Shown: one piece after another, positions 40,878 to 51,783 of the stretch
How the letters are laid out: every line of letters begins with the position of its first letter
How positions within the stretch are numbered: position 1 is the first letter of the stretch
Assembly (NCBI GenBank): GCA_010909725.1
Contig: JAACMV010000003.1
Span: 992,001-1,056,000, forward strand
Source of the DNA: Picochlorum sp. 'celeri'
Lineage: Eukaryota; Chlorophyta; Trebouxiophyceae
Reading direction: 5' to 3'
Length of the DNA: 64,000 nt
Notes under the pieces: generated by a model
What the model saw: the letters and a program-made list of their open reading frames with translations, nothing else
Database searches by the model: none
Told to the model about the DNA's origin: nothing
Program-made: the position numbers and the translations under genes

Positions 40878-42096
40878 ATGGAGGAATTCTTGGCCAGTGT
40901 ACGGGCATGTGCTCGAGAGTATTCTCCTCTACATGATATGAAGGATGAAGAGATTTTGAATAGCAAGCGATGCGTTAGAGATGATCAGGGAGCTGATGGT
41001 ATTGTGTCCCTGTGCGTGCTGCATGTTGCTTCCTCATGCATATACTCGTGTCTCTTTGTCGCTGTATACAGTATGGTAACCTTTGTGAATGGTCTTATTC
41101 TATTGTAGAAATATGTCAAGTTTATCCTTGATGAATGTTCCAGAATCCATATCTTCTCTTGTATCTTTGACATCTCTCTGTCTGTCTGCAAATGGATTGA
41201 AGAGTCTGCCAGAATCAATCTCTCAACTCTCCTCCTTGCATGTGTTGTTGCTGGATAACAATCTATTTCACGAGATTCCGGCGAGTATACGAAGCATGAA
41301 AAGTTTACGACATCTAGATTTGAGTAGGAATAAACTTGGAGACTGTGATGCTGTGTCACTGCATCTGGACAGCTTGGAGTTGCTTGATCTGAGTGGGAAT
41401 ACCAAAATGACTCGAGTGTGTTCTGATATATTTCACTTGCCTCGAATGAAACAAATCGACTTGCATTCGTGCGCACTGATTGAGGTGCCAAGGGCGATTG
41501 GGCATGCAACCTTGTTGGAGAGAATTTCTCTCCATAGTAATGAGCTGACACATGTCCCATCAGAGATTGGGCAGTGTCAGAATTTGACGTGGCTGAGCTT
41601 GAATTCTAACAAACTGGAATCGATTCCGACTTCAATAGGGAGACTGACAAAATTGACTCGTCTGTCATTGCATATCAATGCCTTGCGTACTGTTCCCAAT
41701 GAGCTCTCTCAGTGTGTCCATTTGGAAGCACTCAGTTTGCATTCCAATTGTTTAGAATCTTTGCCCGATTCACTATCGAATCTGAAAGAATGTGAGCGTT
41801 TGAGTTTGTATCACAATCCAACCCTTGGGTGCATTCCAGATGGCGTGTGTCATATGACTCAGTTGAAAGAGCTGTGGCTCTATGACTGTGGAATCCACGA
41901 GGTGAACCCCAACATTGGCTATGTGACGGGTCTACAAAAATTGTGGCTCGACAGGAATCCTATCACAAAGCTTCCTGAAAGTATGAAGAAATTAACAATG
42001 TTACAAGAACTATACCTGGATCAGACACAGGTTGAACGAGAGGATGTAGAACACATCACAGCATCCATGCATAATCTCAAGACTCTGGCTTATTGA
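40878..42096 (+). CDS. Leucine-rich repeat protein
   Basis: Exon 1 (40878-41011) and exon 2 (41109 on) join over a 97-bp intron (GTGCGT...TTGTAG) in phase 2, so that GADGIVS-L meets NMSSLSLMNVPESI, making a continuous first repeat. Product 373 residues. About thirteen LRRs of ~23 residues follow the plant-cytoplasmic pattern, e.g. SLTSLCLSANGLKSLPESIS, NLTWLSLNSNKLESIPTSIG and GLQKLWLDRNPITKLPESM. There is no signal peptide, kinase or other domain, so it is an intracellular scaffold-type (Ras-suppressor/SHOC2 or PIRL-like) LRR protein. The stop codon lies 7 bp inside the coding region of the convergent SEN54. Confidence 0.85.
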
Positions 42097-43320
42097 TGAA
42101 TATCACGCAATGTCGTTTTGAAAAATGAATAAAATGCTACATCTCCATGTTCTATACTGACGAAACGAACTGGAACATCCTGTTCTTCTCGCTGTTCTGA
42201 TGCGTAAAGAACCTCACAGGTGGGTGGATGCTGTGTTCCATGAGCATTCATGGATACCAAGGCAGCCTTTGGCCCAGTCTTTTTTCTACTAAAATTTCCA
42301 TTTGGCGCATAGACATCCGTCAATAGTAATTTTGTGTCTATAGTGTCATATACACGGTTCTGTATGGGTTTCATGCGAGGAAAACGAGCCAATCTATCCC
42401 GAGCACGCGTCTCTTCATTCACCACTTCACAACGGGGGAGATGTTCTGCAATGGAAGCATCATGGAACGTATACGCAGGCCACCACTCCCCTGATTTTCC
42501 TTTAGAAACACATGATGGTACAGTATTCATTCGCCGTCTTTTTGTGGGCCGATAAGGCTCCGACGTGGGCACGGGTGCCTCCTGATGCAGCTCTAGTGTG
42601 TGCTTGGCAATCTCTTCCCGCCCTTTGAGCACCCAAGGGACGTCCCCTCGATGCACAATATATCCGGCTCGCAGTAATTTTGAATACATCACAAATCTAT
42701 CAATAGATACACCACATGATACCTGCATAAACACATGTATCCATAAGGAAACCCATTTTGAAATGCAACACACAAGGACCCTACATTGCGTACCATGAGA
42801 CTAAAGCACTCCTTCATACTCAACAGAGACTTCTTCTTCGTCTTGGGATCCTCTTGAAAAAGCATCATACTTGCTCTATCTACCATATAAACAGCTTCTT
42901 CGATCGTAACATACAATTTCGGGCCCCATAAGCACCCAATGTGGGAAAAGAGTTTGCCCTTTTGCAGCACCACTTCAGCCCCACACTTTTCCGGCCTCCA
43001 GATCGCAGCAGCAAAATCCTTCCTGGAAATTCATTAATTAATACATGATACTATTGAAATGATATTCAATACACATGGATCGGCGTGAATTCGACCTTCA
43101 CTCGGAACATGCATGACATGCAGCAGAGAGACCGTTCTTCAAGAAAAGAGAAGCAGACGTACCCTGAACGGGGAAGCGACCAGATCTTCAGCAACTCATC
43201 CAACTTTTCGTCACCTGTCACCTCTTTGAGAACATCGCCCTGATGAAATAACTCTTGTTTGTTCCCTCTTCGAAATATAGCTGCTTTAAACTTGTCCTTG
43301 TCCACCACCTCGTCCGTCAT
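42090..43320 (-). CDS. SEN54: tRNA-splicing endonuclease subunit SEN54
   Basis: Three exons: 43320-43163, 43022-42794 and 42722-42090, introns 140 and 71 bp, 339 residues. Joins give RSG-KDFAAAIWRPEKCGAEVV, then LYVTIEEAVYMVDRASMMLF, SMKECFSLM-VSCGVSIDRFVMYSKLLRAGYIVHRG. This is the SEN54 N-terminal domain: an alpha-beta fold with the 'P(E)EALYLLE' helix and the 'vYsKLkRlGYiv' helix. SEN54 is a structural partner of catalytic SEN2/SEN34/SEN15 and excises tRNA introns. The C-terminal half is divergent. The coding region overlaps that of the convergent LRR gene by 7 bp (42090-42096). Confidence 0.88.
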
Positions 43321-43699
43321 GGTGATACGTAATTCTATTTGTTCATTAATTCGCAGTCGTATCCTATATATGGTATGAAAGATTTTCCACATTCCAAGGC
43401 ATCTGTCTTCATGAGTATCAAAGTCTGATGAGAAGAATGCAACAAAAGTCGAATCTTATTTTATTACGGATGTTCCATGTAGGTAGTGTGTGTACCCTCT
43501 GGGCATCCTTCATCCCTCATTTTTATTTAATTGAACGACTGTGAGATTCAATGCACACTCGATGGTGATGTGAGTGGAACAAACCCTTCACCGTGTTTTG
43601 AACTGAAACAGGCGTCCTATGCAGTTTTGACACGGGGTGGCGTTGCTGTTCTCCGACAAAGGCGGATTATCAATTTATATGTTCTGAAATAAATACGTA
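43321..43699. other. Divergent promoter region, no gene seen
   Basis: 379 bp between SEN54 and the DAG lipase gene. AT-rich blocks at 43451-43465 and 43515-43535 may be promoter elements. Nothing else is recognised. Confidence 0.4.
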
Positions 43700-46153
43700 A
43701 TGCCACAAGCGCGTTTTCTGGGGAGGCGCTGGAGGCTTTCCACAGACTCGTTGCCGCTTCTGTTTTATCCTCTCTTGACAGGATTGAGTGTGGTCATGTT
43801 TGTCTTGTTGCTTTCCCTTGTGGCGACAACGCTGTCATCGAATTACCAATGCAGCGAGTTTGCAAAAGTTGGTGTTGCCATGTACGGGATGACGGCCATA
43901 TACTTTTGTGAAATTGTTGTGTTTGTGCTCATCATCAGATTTGGGTGGATGTACGGACCGTTGAACGAGAGTAAGAGAATGCCTCAAATGTCCATCTTCA
44001 TACATGTCTGGATCTTGGTGGTCATCGTAAAGCTTGTATTTACTTGCTGGGGGATATTCGTGGTGTATAGCCCCACTGTATCCAGAGAATGTTGGTCCAG
44101 TAACCCATGTGCTATGTATTCAGACCAGCTGCCCAAAGTGTGTGTTCCAGGGGCAACAGGTAACGTCGAATTGACCCCGAGTTGCCAAGCCATCGTAAGT
44201 AATTTGGATGATTTTAATGCATGCTTTGAGAAGTGGGCAAAATTTGGAGGAGGCTGGATGATTGATAATTTTGTCGGCATGTATTCAGACACAGACAATG
44301 TGCTGCTGTCGTATTCCAACTTCACCTATCCTGGGACAGTCACATGCTCCACGGTGGATTGGGAAAAGGATAAGCGACTGGCTGCAATTAATCCATATGA
44401 CAACACGACATCCATATTTGTGACATTATATGTCGTGTTGAGAGGCATTGATGACTTTATCCGCCAAGAGTCTGCAAATGAAACTACTACTCTGGTAGAC
44501 GTATTGCCATCTGCATACCAGTCTGTTGTTCTTGGATTCATCAGCAATGGCATTTACGACGATAAAAATTTAACTCTAGCAGAGCTTGATTCCAAAATTC
44601 CATGGCATGATTGCCTGAGCGATTACTGCAGGGATTTGTTGCAAAATGATTGCGAACAGTGGAGAACTCTAGAAACACTTCCAGAGACGTACAAAATAAG
44701 TGGATGGTTTGCAGCAATCATGTATATTTCTCTTGCTGTCTGTATTTTGACTGGATTTTTATTCATTATTACATTCAATGCGTTCCCTGATTATGAGAGT
44801 GAGGAATCTTGGCACGGTCTTTTGAGCGGCGTGGCAAAGAGGCTTGGGTTTTTAGAAGATCTGAGAACAACAGCGACGCATGATGGGGTAGATGCATTGG
44901 TTGGTATTGGTGGTCTTCTCCACAGTCTCTTTGGAGGGGCTGATTTAGACGTCACAGATTTATTGTTAGGGTTGTACCTTGTTCATTTGAGGCAGAAGTG
45001 GAAGAGGAAGGAGCATGCCTTGCTTTACGTAGCACGCCATGGATACCATGGGAAGGAAAAGGAATTAAATATCTGGCGCTCCTGGATTGTTGGATTCATC
45101 ATGTTTCCATCATTTAGTGATAGATATCATGGCTGGTGGTGGACTAAACGAAAGACAAGAGGCAGTGACAAGAAGCAGAGTGCAATGTCTTCTGCAAGGT
45201 CTTCCTCTTTGAGCCAAGTCGATGGGGAGCTTTTTGATCAGCTTTCCACGGAATTCGAGCATGTCTGGATCCACAATAAGAGATATGATATGGGAGGAGG
45301 AGAAGAGCGAGTCGAAGACAAAGCAAGGGGGGATGTAGACTCGGATGCAAATGCACTGACATTGAGACACAGTTTTGTTCGAATAGAATCCTTGGCATCG
45401 GAGACCTCCAAAGAACGAATCATATCAACACAGAGCAATAATCTCGTCAAGCTTGTGAAGCAAGAGAGAGCCATGATAACACCTTTGAATCTTCACAATG
45501 TCACGTTTGAGATTGATGATGCGTCAAAGTCCCGAACAGATGATTTTGTGTCATTGTACCTGGGCAAACCCAGTGGACTGGTGGACGCAGAGATCCTTAA
45601 AGAGACAATCCATTTCCTACCGATTGCGCGTGCTAGCTATGGACTCATGAAATTCAAATGGAAAACATGTGTAGAAACAACATGGAGATACAAGATGCAG
45701 ACCAAGATGATTGGATGCTTTCAGAGGTGCATTCCTGCATCTATAAAAGAATCATATCATAGGGAAAGAAACTTGCAGCACGTAATTAGGATGACTGGTT
45801 GCAATGAAGATGATATTTTGTATGCATCGTATACGTCGAGCGCTCTAGCAGTGATTCCATATCTGATATTCCGAGACACATCCACAAAGAACATATGCAT
45901 TAGTATTCGTGGAACTGTTGGAGTTGCAGACCTGATCACGGATCTCGTCAGTAACCCAATCGATATTTCGGACATGTTTAATTCAGAGAAAGAACTGTAT
46001 GCACATGCTGGGGTTGCATCCTCGACGATGGCACTCATCGATCAATTCAAGCACAAGGGTATTTGGGAAGCATTTAGAGACCAGGACACTGCAACAAAGC
46101 AGCAGCCGCAAGAGGAAGACGAGAAACACCATGATGGCATGATTATGGACAGA

Positions 46154-46190
<37 letters not shown>

Positions 46191-46921
46191 GCCATTCTGG
46201 TAGATTTTCCCTCGCACGAGCGAAAGATGTCATCAGGGAAGCCATTCAGCAGGATGGATATGGCGTGGTTATCACTGGCCACTCCCTTGGCGCTGCGGTT
46301 GCCTGCCTCGTTGCAGGTGCCATGAGAACAATCCATCCGACTCTAAGATGCATTGCGTATAATCCTCCTGGTGGGCTTATGGACGAAAACCTGAGAGCAC
46401 TCTCCAAAACATATTGCAATTCAGTCGTCTGTGGACAGGATGCCATCTCTAGAATGTCCTTGGGAACCCTTAAGCGAGTCATAGACGACATGATGTTTGC
46501 TTTGGCGTCATGCAAGCGCCCAAAACTGTCTATTTTATTTGATTCTATCATCGGGAGATACGTCAATACCGCAGCAGCCAGTCATGTATTTGGAACATTT
46601 GACGACATAGAACCAGATGTGCTGGACGTCCTGAAGACCTATTTGCAAAAGTCAAAGTTCCATCAGAAACATGTAGATCATCGACCCATGTATCCTCCAG
46701 GAAACATCATCTTCTTGCGACCATATGGAGATCCAAATGATGAGACCAAAGATGCTTCATGGGATGCTGTCTGGCTTAGGGCCAAAGATCTCATGGATGA
46801 AGGACTTTTACTATCACGATCCATGTGGCGGCATCACCTCCTTGTACATGTTCTTGAAGCCTTGGAAAAATCCCTTGATACTGAAGAAAAACGGTCGATA
46901 AACAAGGATGGTACTGTGTGA
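43700..46921 (+). CDS. sn1-specific diacylglycerol lipase-like protein (four TM + lipase-3)
   Basis: Single exon, 1073 residues. Membrane segments lie at ~20-45 (LLTGLSVVMFVLLLSLVAT), ~52-77, ~95-120 and ~335-358 (MYISLAVCILTGFLFIITF), with a Cys-rich glycosylatable loop between the third and fourth. The lipase domain has NICISIRGTVGVADLITDLV, the nucleophile elbow VVITGHSLGAAVACLVAG (Ser ~860), CIAYNPPGGLM, and the region expected for Asp and His (SMWRHHLLVHVLE). This order is that of DAG lipase alpha/beta, which release sn-1 fatty acids from DAG at the plasma membrane. A poly-Asp run encoded by (GAT)12 interrupts the domain just before the elbow. TGTAA lies 11 bp past the stop. Confidence 0.85.
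46154..46190. repeat. (GAT)12 microsatellite coding for poly-Asp
   Basis: Twelve pure GAT units lie in frame in the lipase-like gene and encode 12 aspartates in an acidic loop. Length polymorphism would change the protein without shifting frame. Confidence 0.95.
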
Positions 46922-47055
46922 TACTTGTATAATGTAATTCACTGCTAGTCATGTCAGCATGATTGAATTCAAATGTGTACAAGATTATACAATGGCATCT
47001 TAAAATGTTTGAATATGTTTGGCAAAACACAAAACCATTGCTCACCTAGTCAAAT

Positions 47056-49074
47056 CTAGGAAAAAAGAAACACAATGGACACAATAAAGACGGTCAAAGA
47101 GATTGCTCTTCTTGTCACAACAGAACTCTGTTCTGAAACAGGCTCTGACGGACTTGTAGTACTACACAGCGTGTCATCTGAATCAATTGCACAATTGACG
47201 ATGCGATTTGTCTCAACTGTATTCTCATTTACTGGACTAACAAGTCCAAAATACTGACACAGGATGAGATTGTCTGCCACTGGTATCTGTGAGATCACAG
47301 GTGCGGTTGCCAGCATTGTATAATTATCGCCTCCGGTTGCAGCAAACTCATTGGTAATGAGAATTACTTGATCATAACTTTCCAAGGGTTTATATTCTCC
47401 TGTAGCTGGGTCCCGCAAGTTTGAATTGACGACTCTGGAATACTGAGGGACGGATGGATCTGGGTTGAATGAGAACTCAAGCTCTTTACTTATTTGAGGG
47501 AATCTCCCACTTGCGTCTTCTGTTCCAGTCCAACCGGATACACCGTTGTTGAGTGCTGCGTAAAGAACAGTTCCATTCAGAAGCTGCACGTAGACGTAGT
47601 CGTCAAATGGCAAGACTGAGTCACAATCCTCTGCTGTAATATTTCCAACATCAATACTGGCGCGAATGGCCCCACCAAACGACATTCCAACCCATGGGAC
47701 ACCCTTGTATGTCTCACCCACAGAGGAGGTATTTCCCAAGTACCAGGTATAGCTATCAGCAATGATACCTCCAAGGTTGGTCTCCATGTTCCTCACATTT
47801 TCTCTCGTTCCATCCAAAAGAACTGACGTGGTCCCCACAATCCGATTTCTCGCAGCCTTGATAGGTCCAGACAATGCATCAAGTTCCTCTGCAACAGTAG
47901 CATTTGGTTCCACAGGATTCGTAGAATTCTTACCTCCGAGCAGATAGGGACCAGACTGCGGGAGTAAAGATGTAACACCACAACCATTTGCAGATACCGT
48001 AACATTCAAATTCCCAAGATATCTTCCCGCCCAGAACGCCTGTGTGATTGGAATATTCTTCCCATTTGGATTCATGACAAATGTCGGATACGGCCCTTCG
48101 ATTTTTGCCGTCTCATTCGTGGGCGGATCGACCAGCACCAGCGGTGGTTCCGTTGCATTTGACAAGAATGTATGCGTGTGACCACCAATAATGATATCCA
48201 GGCCACCAGCTTCTTCCAGAGCTGCCAGCTTCATATCCTCCTCATATCCAATATGCGTAAGCCCAATCACGATATCAGCTCCGGCATCCTTTGCTTCTTG
48301 CACACAGTCGGCAATCACATCTGCCGGCTGCAAAAATGTAATGGTAGGTGAGGGACTGGAGGTGATGTTTGTGTAAAAGTCCACGAGTCCTACAATGCCA
48401 ACCTTCAGCCCGGATCGAGGAAGCTCAACAATTGTATAGTTTTCTGTCAATCCATCTAGCAGCGGCTCATTCGAAAAGTCCACGTTACAAGCCAGTACTG
48501 GCATGGACAAATTCCCTATAAAAGATGCCAACACCTGTGAAGTGTAATCAAACTCGTGATTCCCAAGCGTAAATGCAGCCAGGTTCAACTGATTCAAAAA
48601 CTGTGGAGCAATCTGTATATTTTCTTTCGTGTAGATGTTATCCCAAATCGTCCCGGTAAACTGATCTCCAGCATGCAGCACCAGTGAATCTTGACCAGCA
48701 TTGTTTGCCTCACTCAACAAGGTATCCACCGCTGTCTGGATCCTTGCCATGCCACCGAAACATACATCCTCCGAACCCTCTGGACAATCACCAATAGATA
48801 ACGTTGCAGGGGTGTAATGTGCGTGCAAATCATTCATATGTATAATGTCCAAGGACACATTGTCACCGCAGTCTGGCGCTCCGTCGTCAGCGAGGACCTT
48901 TCTCGCCGGAACGGACAATATCCCCCTCCCACGTTGTCCAATAATGTCTTCCTGTCCGAATTTTGGATACGTTTCATGGTTCAAATGAATCAGATCACGA
49001 GAATAGGCCAATCCTGATGAACATAACGTTACGAGACACAAGTACCAAAAGCGACGTGACCTTTCGACACACAT
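47056..49074 (-). CDS. Secreted 5'-nucleotidase/UshA-type metallophosphoesterase, probable GPI anchor
   Basis: Single exon, 672 residues. A signal peptide (FWYLCLVTLCSSGLAYS) is followed by the metallophosphatase domain: IIHMNDLHAHYTPA, VLHAGDQFTGTIWD, FTLGNHEFDYTSQ, VIGLTHIGYEEDMKL and IIIGGHTHTFL, supplying the Asp, His and Asn metal ligands. The C-terminal 5'-nucleotidase domain has the substrate loop region DSYTWYLGNTSS and PFDDYVYVQLL. Many Asn-sequons and a hydrophobic tail after a Ser-rich stretch (AISLTVFIVSIVFLFS) suggest cell-surface anchoring by GPI, as in animal CD73. The likely role is release of phosphate and nucleosides from external nucleotides; phosphate scavenging is inference. 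Confidence 0.9.
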   Translation of the reverse strand: MCVERSRRFWYLCLVTLCSSGLAYSRDLIHLNHETYPKFGQEDIIGQRGRGILSVPARKVLADDGAPDCGDNVSLDIIHMNDLHAHYTPATLSIGDCPEGSEDVCFGGMARIQTAVDTLLSEANNAGQDSLVLHAGDQFTGTIWDNIYTKENIQIAPQFLNQLNLAAFTLGNHEFDYTSQVLASFIGNLSMPVLACNVDFSNEPLLDGLTENYTIVELPRSGLKVGIVGLVDFYTNITSSPSPTITFLQPADVIADCVQEAKDAGADIVIGLTHIGYEEDMKLAALEEAGGLDIIIGGHTHTFLSNATEPPLVLVDPPTNETAKIEGPYPTFVMNPNGKNIPITQAFWAGRYLGNLNVTVSANGCGVTSLLPQSGPYLLGGKNSTNPVEPNATVAEELDALSGPIKAARNRIVGTTSVLLDGTRENVRNMETNLGGIIADSYTWYLGNTSSVGETYKGVPWVGMSFGGAIRASIDVGNITAEDCDSVLPFDDYVYVQLLNGTVLYAALNNGVSGWTGTEDASGRFPQISKELEFSFNPDPSVPQYSRVVNSNLRDPATGEYKPLESYDQVILITNEFAATGGDNYTMLATAPVISQIPVADNLILCQYFGLVSPVNENTVETNRIVNCAIDSDDTLCSTTSPSEPVSEQSSVVTRRAISLTVFIVSIVFLFS

Positions 49075-49155
49075 CTTGCGACAGACCCTATGCGATCACA
49101 CCTTCACGCCCTTTTTAAATACACAAAAAGAAATATATGGCTATTTTTGGTATTC

Positions 49156-49539
49156 TAAAATAGGATCAGACGCGCGTCTGATCTACGATCAGGGATCTTC
49201 CATCTCGATGACATCATAGATATGCACATCTCATCTCATATCGTGCCTGATAGGGCAGTTTGTTGGGTCGCTCATATGGTCACATGGAGGTATTCGAGCG
49301 GTTTCCACCAATACCTTTCATGCCTCAAAATGCGTCGAAGGTGGATGAATGATTCAAAGAAGCAAGTTCTTTGGTACTTGATCCATCTGTTGATTTTGGA
49401 GCATGTTTTCCCAATCTTGAGAAATGCTTTAGAAGATTGTGCCAAAGACTATAGACTCACATTGAGGCGTGTATACATCACAGCCAGAAATCGCACATAC
49501 TGGTTGATACTCGTACTGCAGCTAGCAGCTGCAATGTGA
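49156..49539 (+). pseudogene. Possible telomerase reverse transcriptase (TERT) fragment, RNA-binding region only
   Basis: The plus-strand frame is open from ~49156 (first ATG 49222) to 49539. It reads FHQYLSCLKMRRRW, KKQVLWYLIHLLILEHVFPI, and RRVYITARNRTYW. Spacing and character recall the TERT RNA-binding domain up to motif T: '..LK....W', a hydrophobic Trp helix, 'V-P-L-R', then 'VYYYRK-VW'. No reverse transcriptase motifs follow; an SDR gene begins 126 bp downstream. It is thus at most a fragment. The match is from pattern memory, not alignment, and a chance frame is possible. Confidence 0.3.
49164..49183. repeat. Perfect 20-bp palindrome
   Basis: GATCAGACGCGCGTCTGATC is fully self-complementary. 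It lies 90 bp upstream of the 5'-nucleotidase start, so it may be an operator-like site for a dimeric regulator. A near copy, GATCAGG, follows at 49188. Confidence 0.85.
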
Positions 49540-49626
49540 GACACATGATGCATGGCGCCACCACCCACACCCACCATCGTGAGCACTGATGACTCGTATG
49601 CACTTAAAAAACCCTCAGCAACTCTT

Positions 49627-49650
49627 TTATTATTATTATTATTATTATTA
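49627..49650. repeat. (TTA)8 microsatellite
   Basis: Eight pure TTA units end 14 bp before the start codon of the SDR gene, in its 5' leader or core promoter. Length variation could alter expression. Confidence 0.9.
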
Positions 49651-49664
49651 GGTATCCTAAAAAT

Positions 49665-50582
49665 ATGACTACTGATAAAAGCTTTGGGTTCCGGACGACC
49701 GCCCTCGAGGCCGTGGAAGGGTTTGATCTTTCTGGGAAAACAGCTTTGATCACTGGAGGAAATTCTGGCATTGGTGTGGAAACTGTCCGAGCACTAGCGT
49801 CTGCTGGATGCAATGTCATTCTCTGTAGCCGCAAGGTTGAGGCTGGGCAGGAGGTGGCGGATTCGATCGCACCGTCTGTCAAGGGAAATATCACCGTGGA
49901 GCAATTGGATCTCTCTGATCTGGACAATGTCAAGGCCTGTGCAGCACGTGTACTTGAATCACACCCTAAGATTCATCTTTTGGTTCTGAATGCTGGTGTC
50001 ATGGCATGTCCTCTGACCAGGACGGCCCAAGGGTTTGAACAGACCATGGGAGTATGCCATTTTGGCCATGTGTACCTAACACAGCGCCTCTTGCCTGCTG
50101 TCAAGGCTGCTGGAACACCAGGAGATGAGAGTAGAATTGTAGTGGTATCTTCATTGGCGCATACATTTGGTTCCATTGTCCTCGACGACCTGAATTGGGA
50201 TACACGAAGGTATTGGTCCTGGGCAGCATATGGCCAGGCCAAGTTGGCAAATGTCCTATTTGCAAGAGAATTAGCTGTACGATTAAAGGATGACAACGTT
50301 CTTGCCTACTCGCTGCATCCTGGGTCTATCGTCACCAATCTGCAGCGATACTCGTGGTATATACTTCCAATTCAATATGCTCTCTTCTTCATGAGAAAGA
50401 CTATTCCTCAAGGGGCTAGTACAACAATTGTTGCATGCACTGCCAAAGGAATTGAGTCTGGAGAGTATCTGAGTGATTGCCGTGTTACAAAAACTTCCAA
50501 ACAAGGTCAGGATATGGACATGGCGCATGCATTGTGGGACAAGACGTGTGAGATTCTCAAAGACAAGGGATTTGCTGAATAA
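49665..50582 (+). CDS. Short-chain dehydrogenase/reductase, retinol-dehydrogenase-like
   Basis: Single exon, 305 residues. The Rossmann motif ALITGGNSGIGVETVRALA (~26-44), the LDLSDLDNV and LVLNAGVMACP motifs, and the catalytic set VVVSSLAH...YGQAKLANVLF (Ser, YxxxK) are all intact. LHPGSIVTNLQRY follows. The pattern belongs to the classical SDR group that includes retinol dehydrogenase-like and plant TIC32-type proteins; RK in CSRK suggests NADPH preference. No transit peptide or membrane anchor is evident apart from the hydrophobic YILPIQYALFFM. Substrate unknown. A TGTAA lies ~68 bp past the stop, just before the next gene in tandem. Confidence 0.88.
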   Translation: MTTDKSFGFRTTALEAVEGFDLSGKTALITGGNSGIGVETVRALASAGCNVILCSRKVEAGQEVADSIAPSVKGNITVEQLDLSDLDNVKACAARVLESHPKIHLLVLNAGVMACPLTRTAQGFEQTMGVCHFGHVYLTQRLLPAVKAAGTPGDESRIVVVSSLAHTFGSIVLDDLNWDTRRYWSWAAYGQAKLANVLFARELAVRLKDDNVLAYSLHPGSIVTNLQRYSWYILPIQYALFFMRKTIPQGASTTIVACTAKGIESGEYLSDCRVTKTSKQGQDMDMAHALWDKTCEILKDKGFAE

Positions 50583-50662
50583 TTGGAATAGCCCTCTTGG
50601 ATATGATGAGGTTTTGTGTATTATAAAGATTATTATTTGCATAATGATGATGTAATGACAAT

Positions 50663-51760
50663 ATGGAAGAGGATATGAAGGAGACAAGGCACGTGTCATC
50701 TGAGTTTGAACTGGCGGAGAGAGTTCACCCCGTGACAATTGATTATACCGATTTGGTGAATCCTGAATACTCGTTAGAAATTATAAATCGTATTGAAGAG
50801 GGTTTAGGGAAAGATGGGCTCGGGATTATAGGTATACGAAACGTTCCTGGCTTTGTCGAGAAGCGGCAGCGGTTGTTACCGTTGGCAGCCAGGCTCTGTT
50901 TGATGCCCGAGCATGTTCAGACATCATGGGAGGATCCAGAGAGTTCATTCAACGTCGGATGGAGCTTTGGAAAGGAAAGCTTGAAGAATGGGTTGAAGGA
51001 TTCGCGCAAGGGGTCATATTATGCAAACCCAATGTGTGACTCAGTGACAGAGGATGCAGCCCTGCTCAAGGAATATCCATCGTATACGAGACCGAATATA
51101 TGGCCGAGTGAGCATGTTCCAGAATTGGAGGAATCATTCAAGGAATTAGGTGCATTAATATACCGGATTGGTATGCGTATACTAAAAGTATGTGGAGGAG
51201 ATGAGTGTGCATCAGATGCGCAGTGTGCCAAGGGCCGTCTGTTATGCTACCTTCCACAGGAATGGCATGACCAGAAAGCACATATAGATGGAACACAAGA
51301 AGACGCGGGGATGTGGTGTGCATGGCACAAGGACCATGGGAGCCTGACTGGCCTTTGCCCAGCCTACTTTTTGTCCTCTCCGGATACACAGGAAGAGATT
51401 GAATGCCCCGATCCATCCTCGGGGCTGTACGTTCGGACCAGGAAAGGAGCTTTGGTTAAAATAGTCATGAATAAGGATGTTCTTGGGTTTCAGGTGGGCG
51501 AAGCATTGGAGGCATTGACTGGTGGACGGGTAGCGGCGACACCGCACTGTGTCCGGGCAGCAAAGAGCCCCGAGACGACGCGATGCACATTTGCCTTGTT
51601 CATGCAACCACATTGGAATACACCCTTGTCCTCTTTGACGAGAGAAGACTCGACCGAGTCGCATGACAAAGAGCAACACCCTGAGATTGATCACTGGACT
51701 CCCGGCATGACATTTGGTGATTTTTCCAAAGCAAAGTTTGCAGCATATTATCATGAATAA
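50663..51760 (+). CDS. 2-oxoglutarate/Fe(II) dioxygenase-like protein (isopenicillin-N-synthase fold)
   Basis: Single exon, 365 residues, starting 80 bp after the SDR stop. The iron site is seen as WCAWHKDHGSLTGL (HxD) and the distal His in VAATPHCVRAA; an Arg ~10 residues on (TTRCTFALFMQP) should bind 2-oxoglutarate. The N-terminal DGLGIIGIRNVPGFVEKRQRLLPLA is the typical DIOX_N start. A Cys-rich stretch, CGGDECASDAQCAKGRLLCYLP, is unusual. No targeting signal is seen. These enzymes hydroxylate or desaturate small metabolites; the substrate is not deducible. The stop is 23 bp from that of the convergent MAP kinase. Confidence 0.85.
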   Translation: MEEDMKETRHVSSEFELAERVHPVTIDYTDLVNPEYSLEIINRIEEGLGKDGLGIIGIRNVPGFVEKRQRLLPLAARLCLMPEHVQTSWEDPESSFNVGWSFGKESLKNGLKDSRKGSYYANPMCDSVTEDAALLKEYPSYTRPNIWPSEHVPELEESFKELGALIYRIGMRILKVCGGDECASDAQCAKGRLLCYLPQEWHDQKAHIDGTQEDAGMWCAWHKDHGSLTGLCPAYFLSSPDTQEEIECPDPSSGLYVRTRKGALVKIVMNKDVLGFQVGEALEALTGGRVAATPHCVRAAKSPETTRCTFALFMQPHWNTPLSSLTREDSTESHDKEQHPEIDHWTPGMTFGDFSKAKFAAYYHE

Positions 51761-51783
51761 TAATAATAATTAGTATCAATCAA

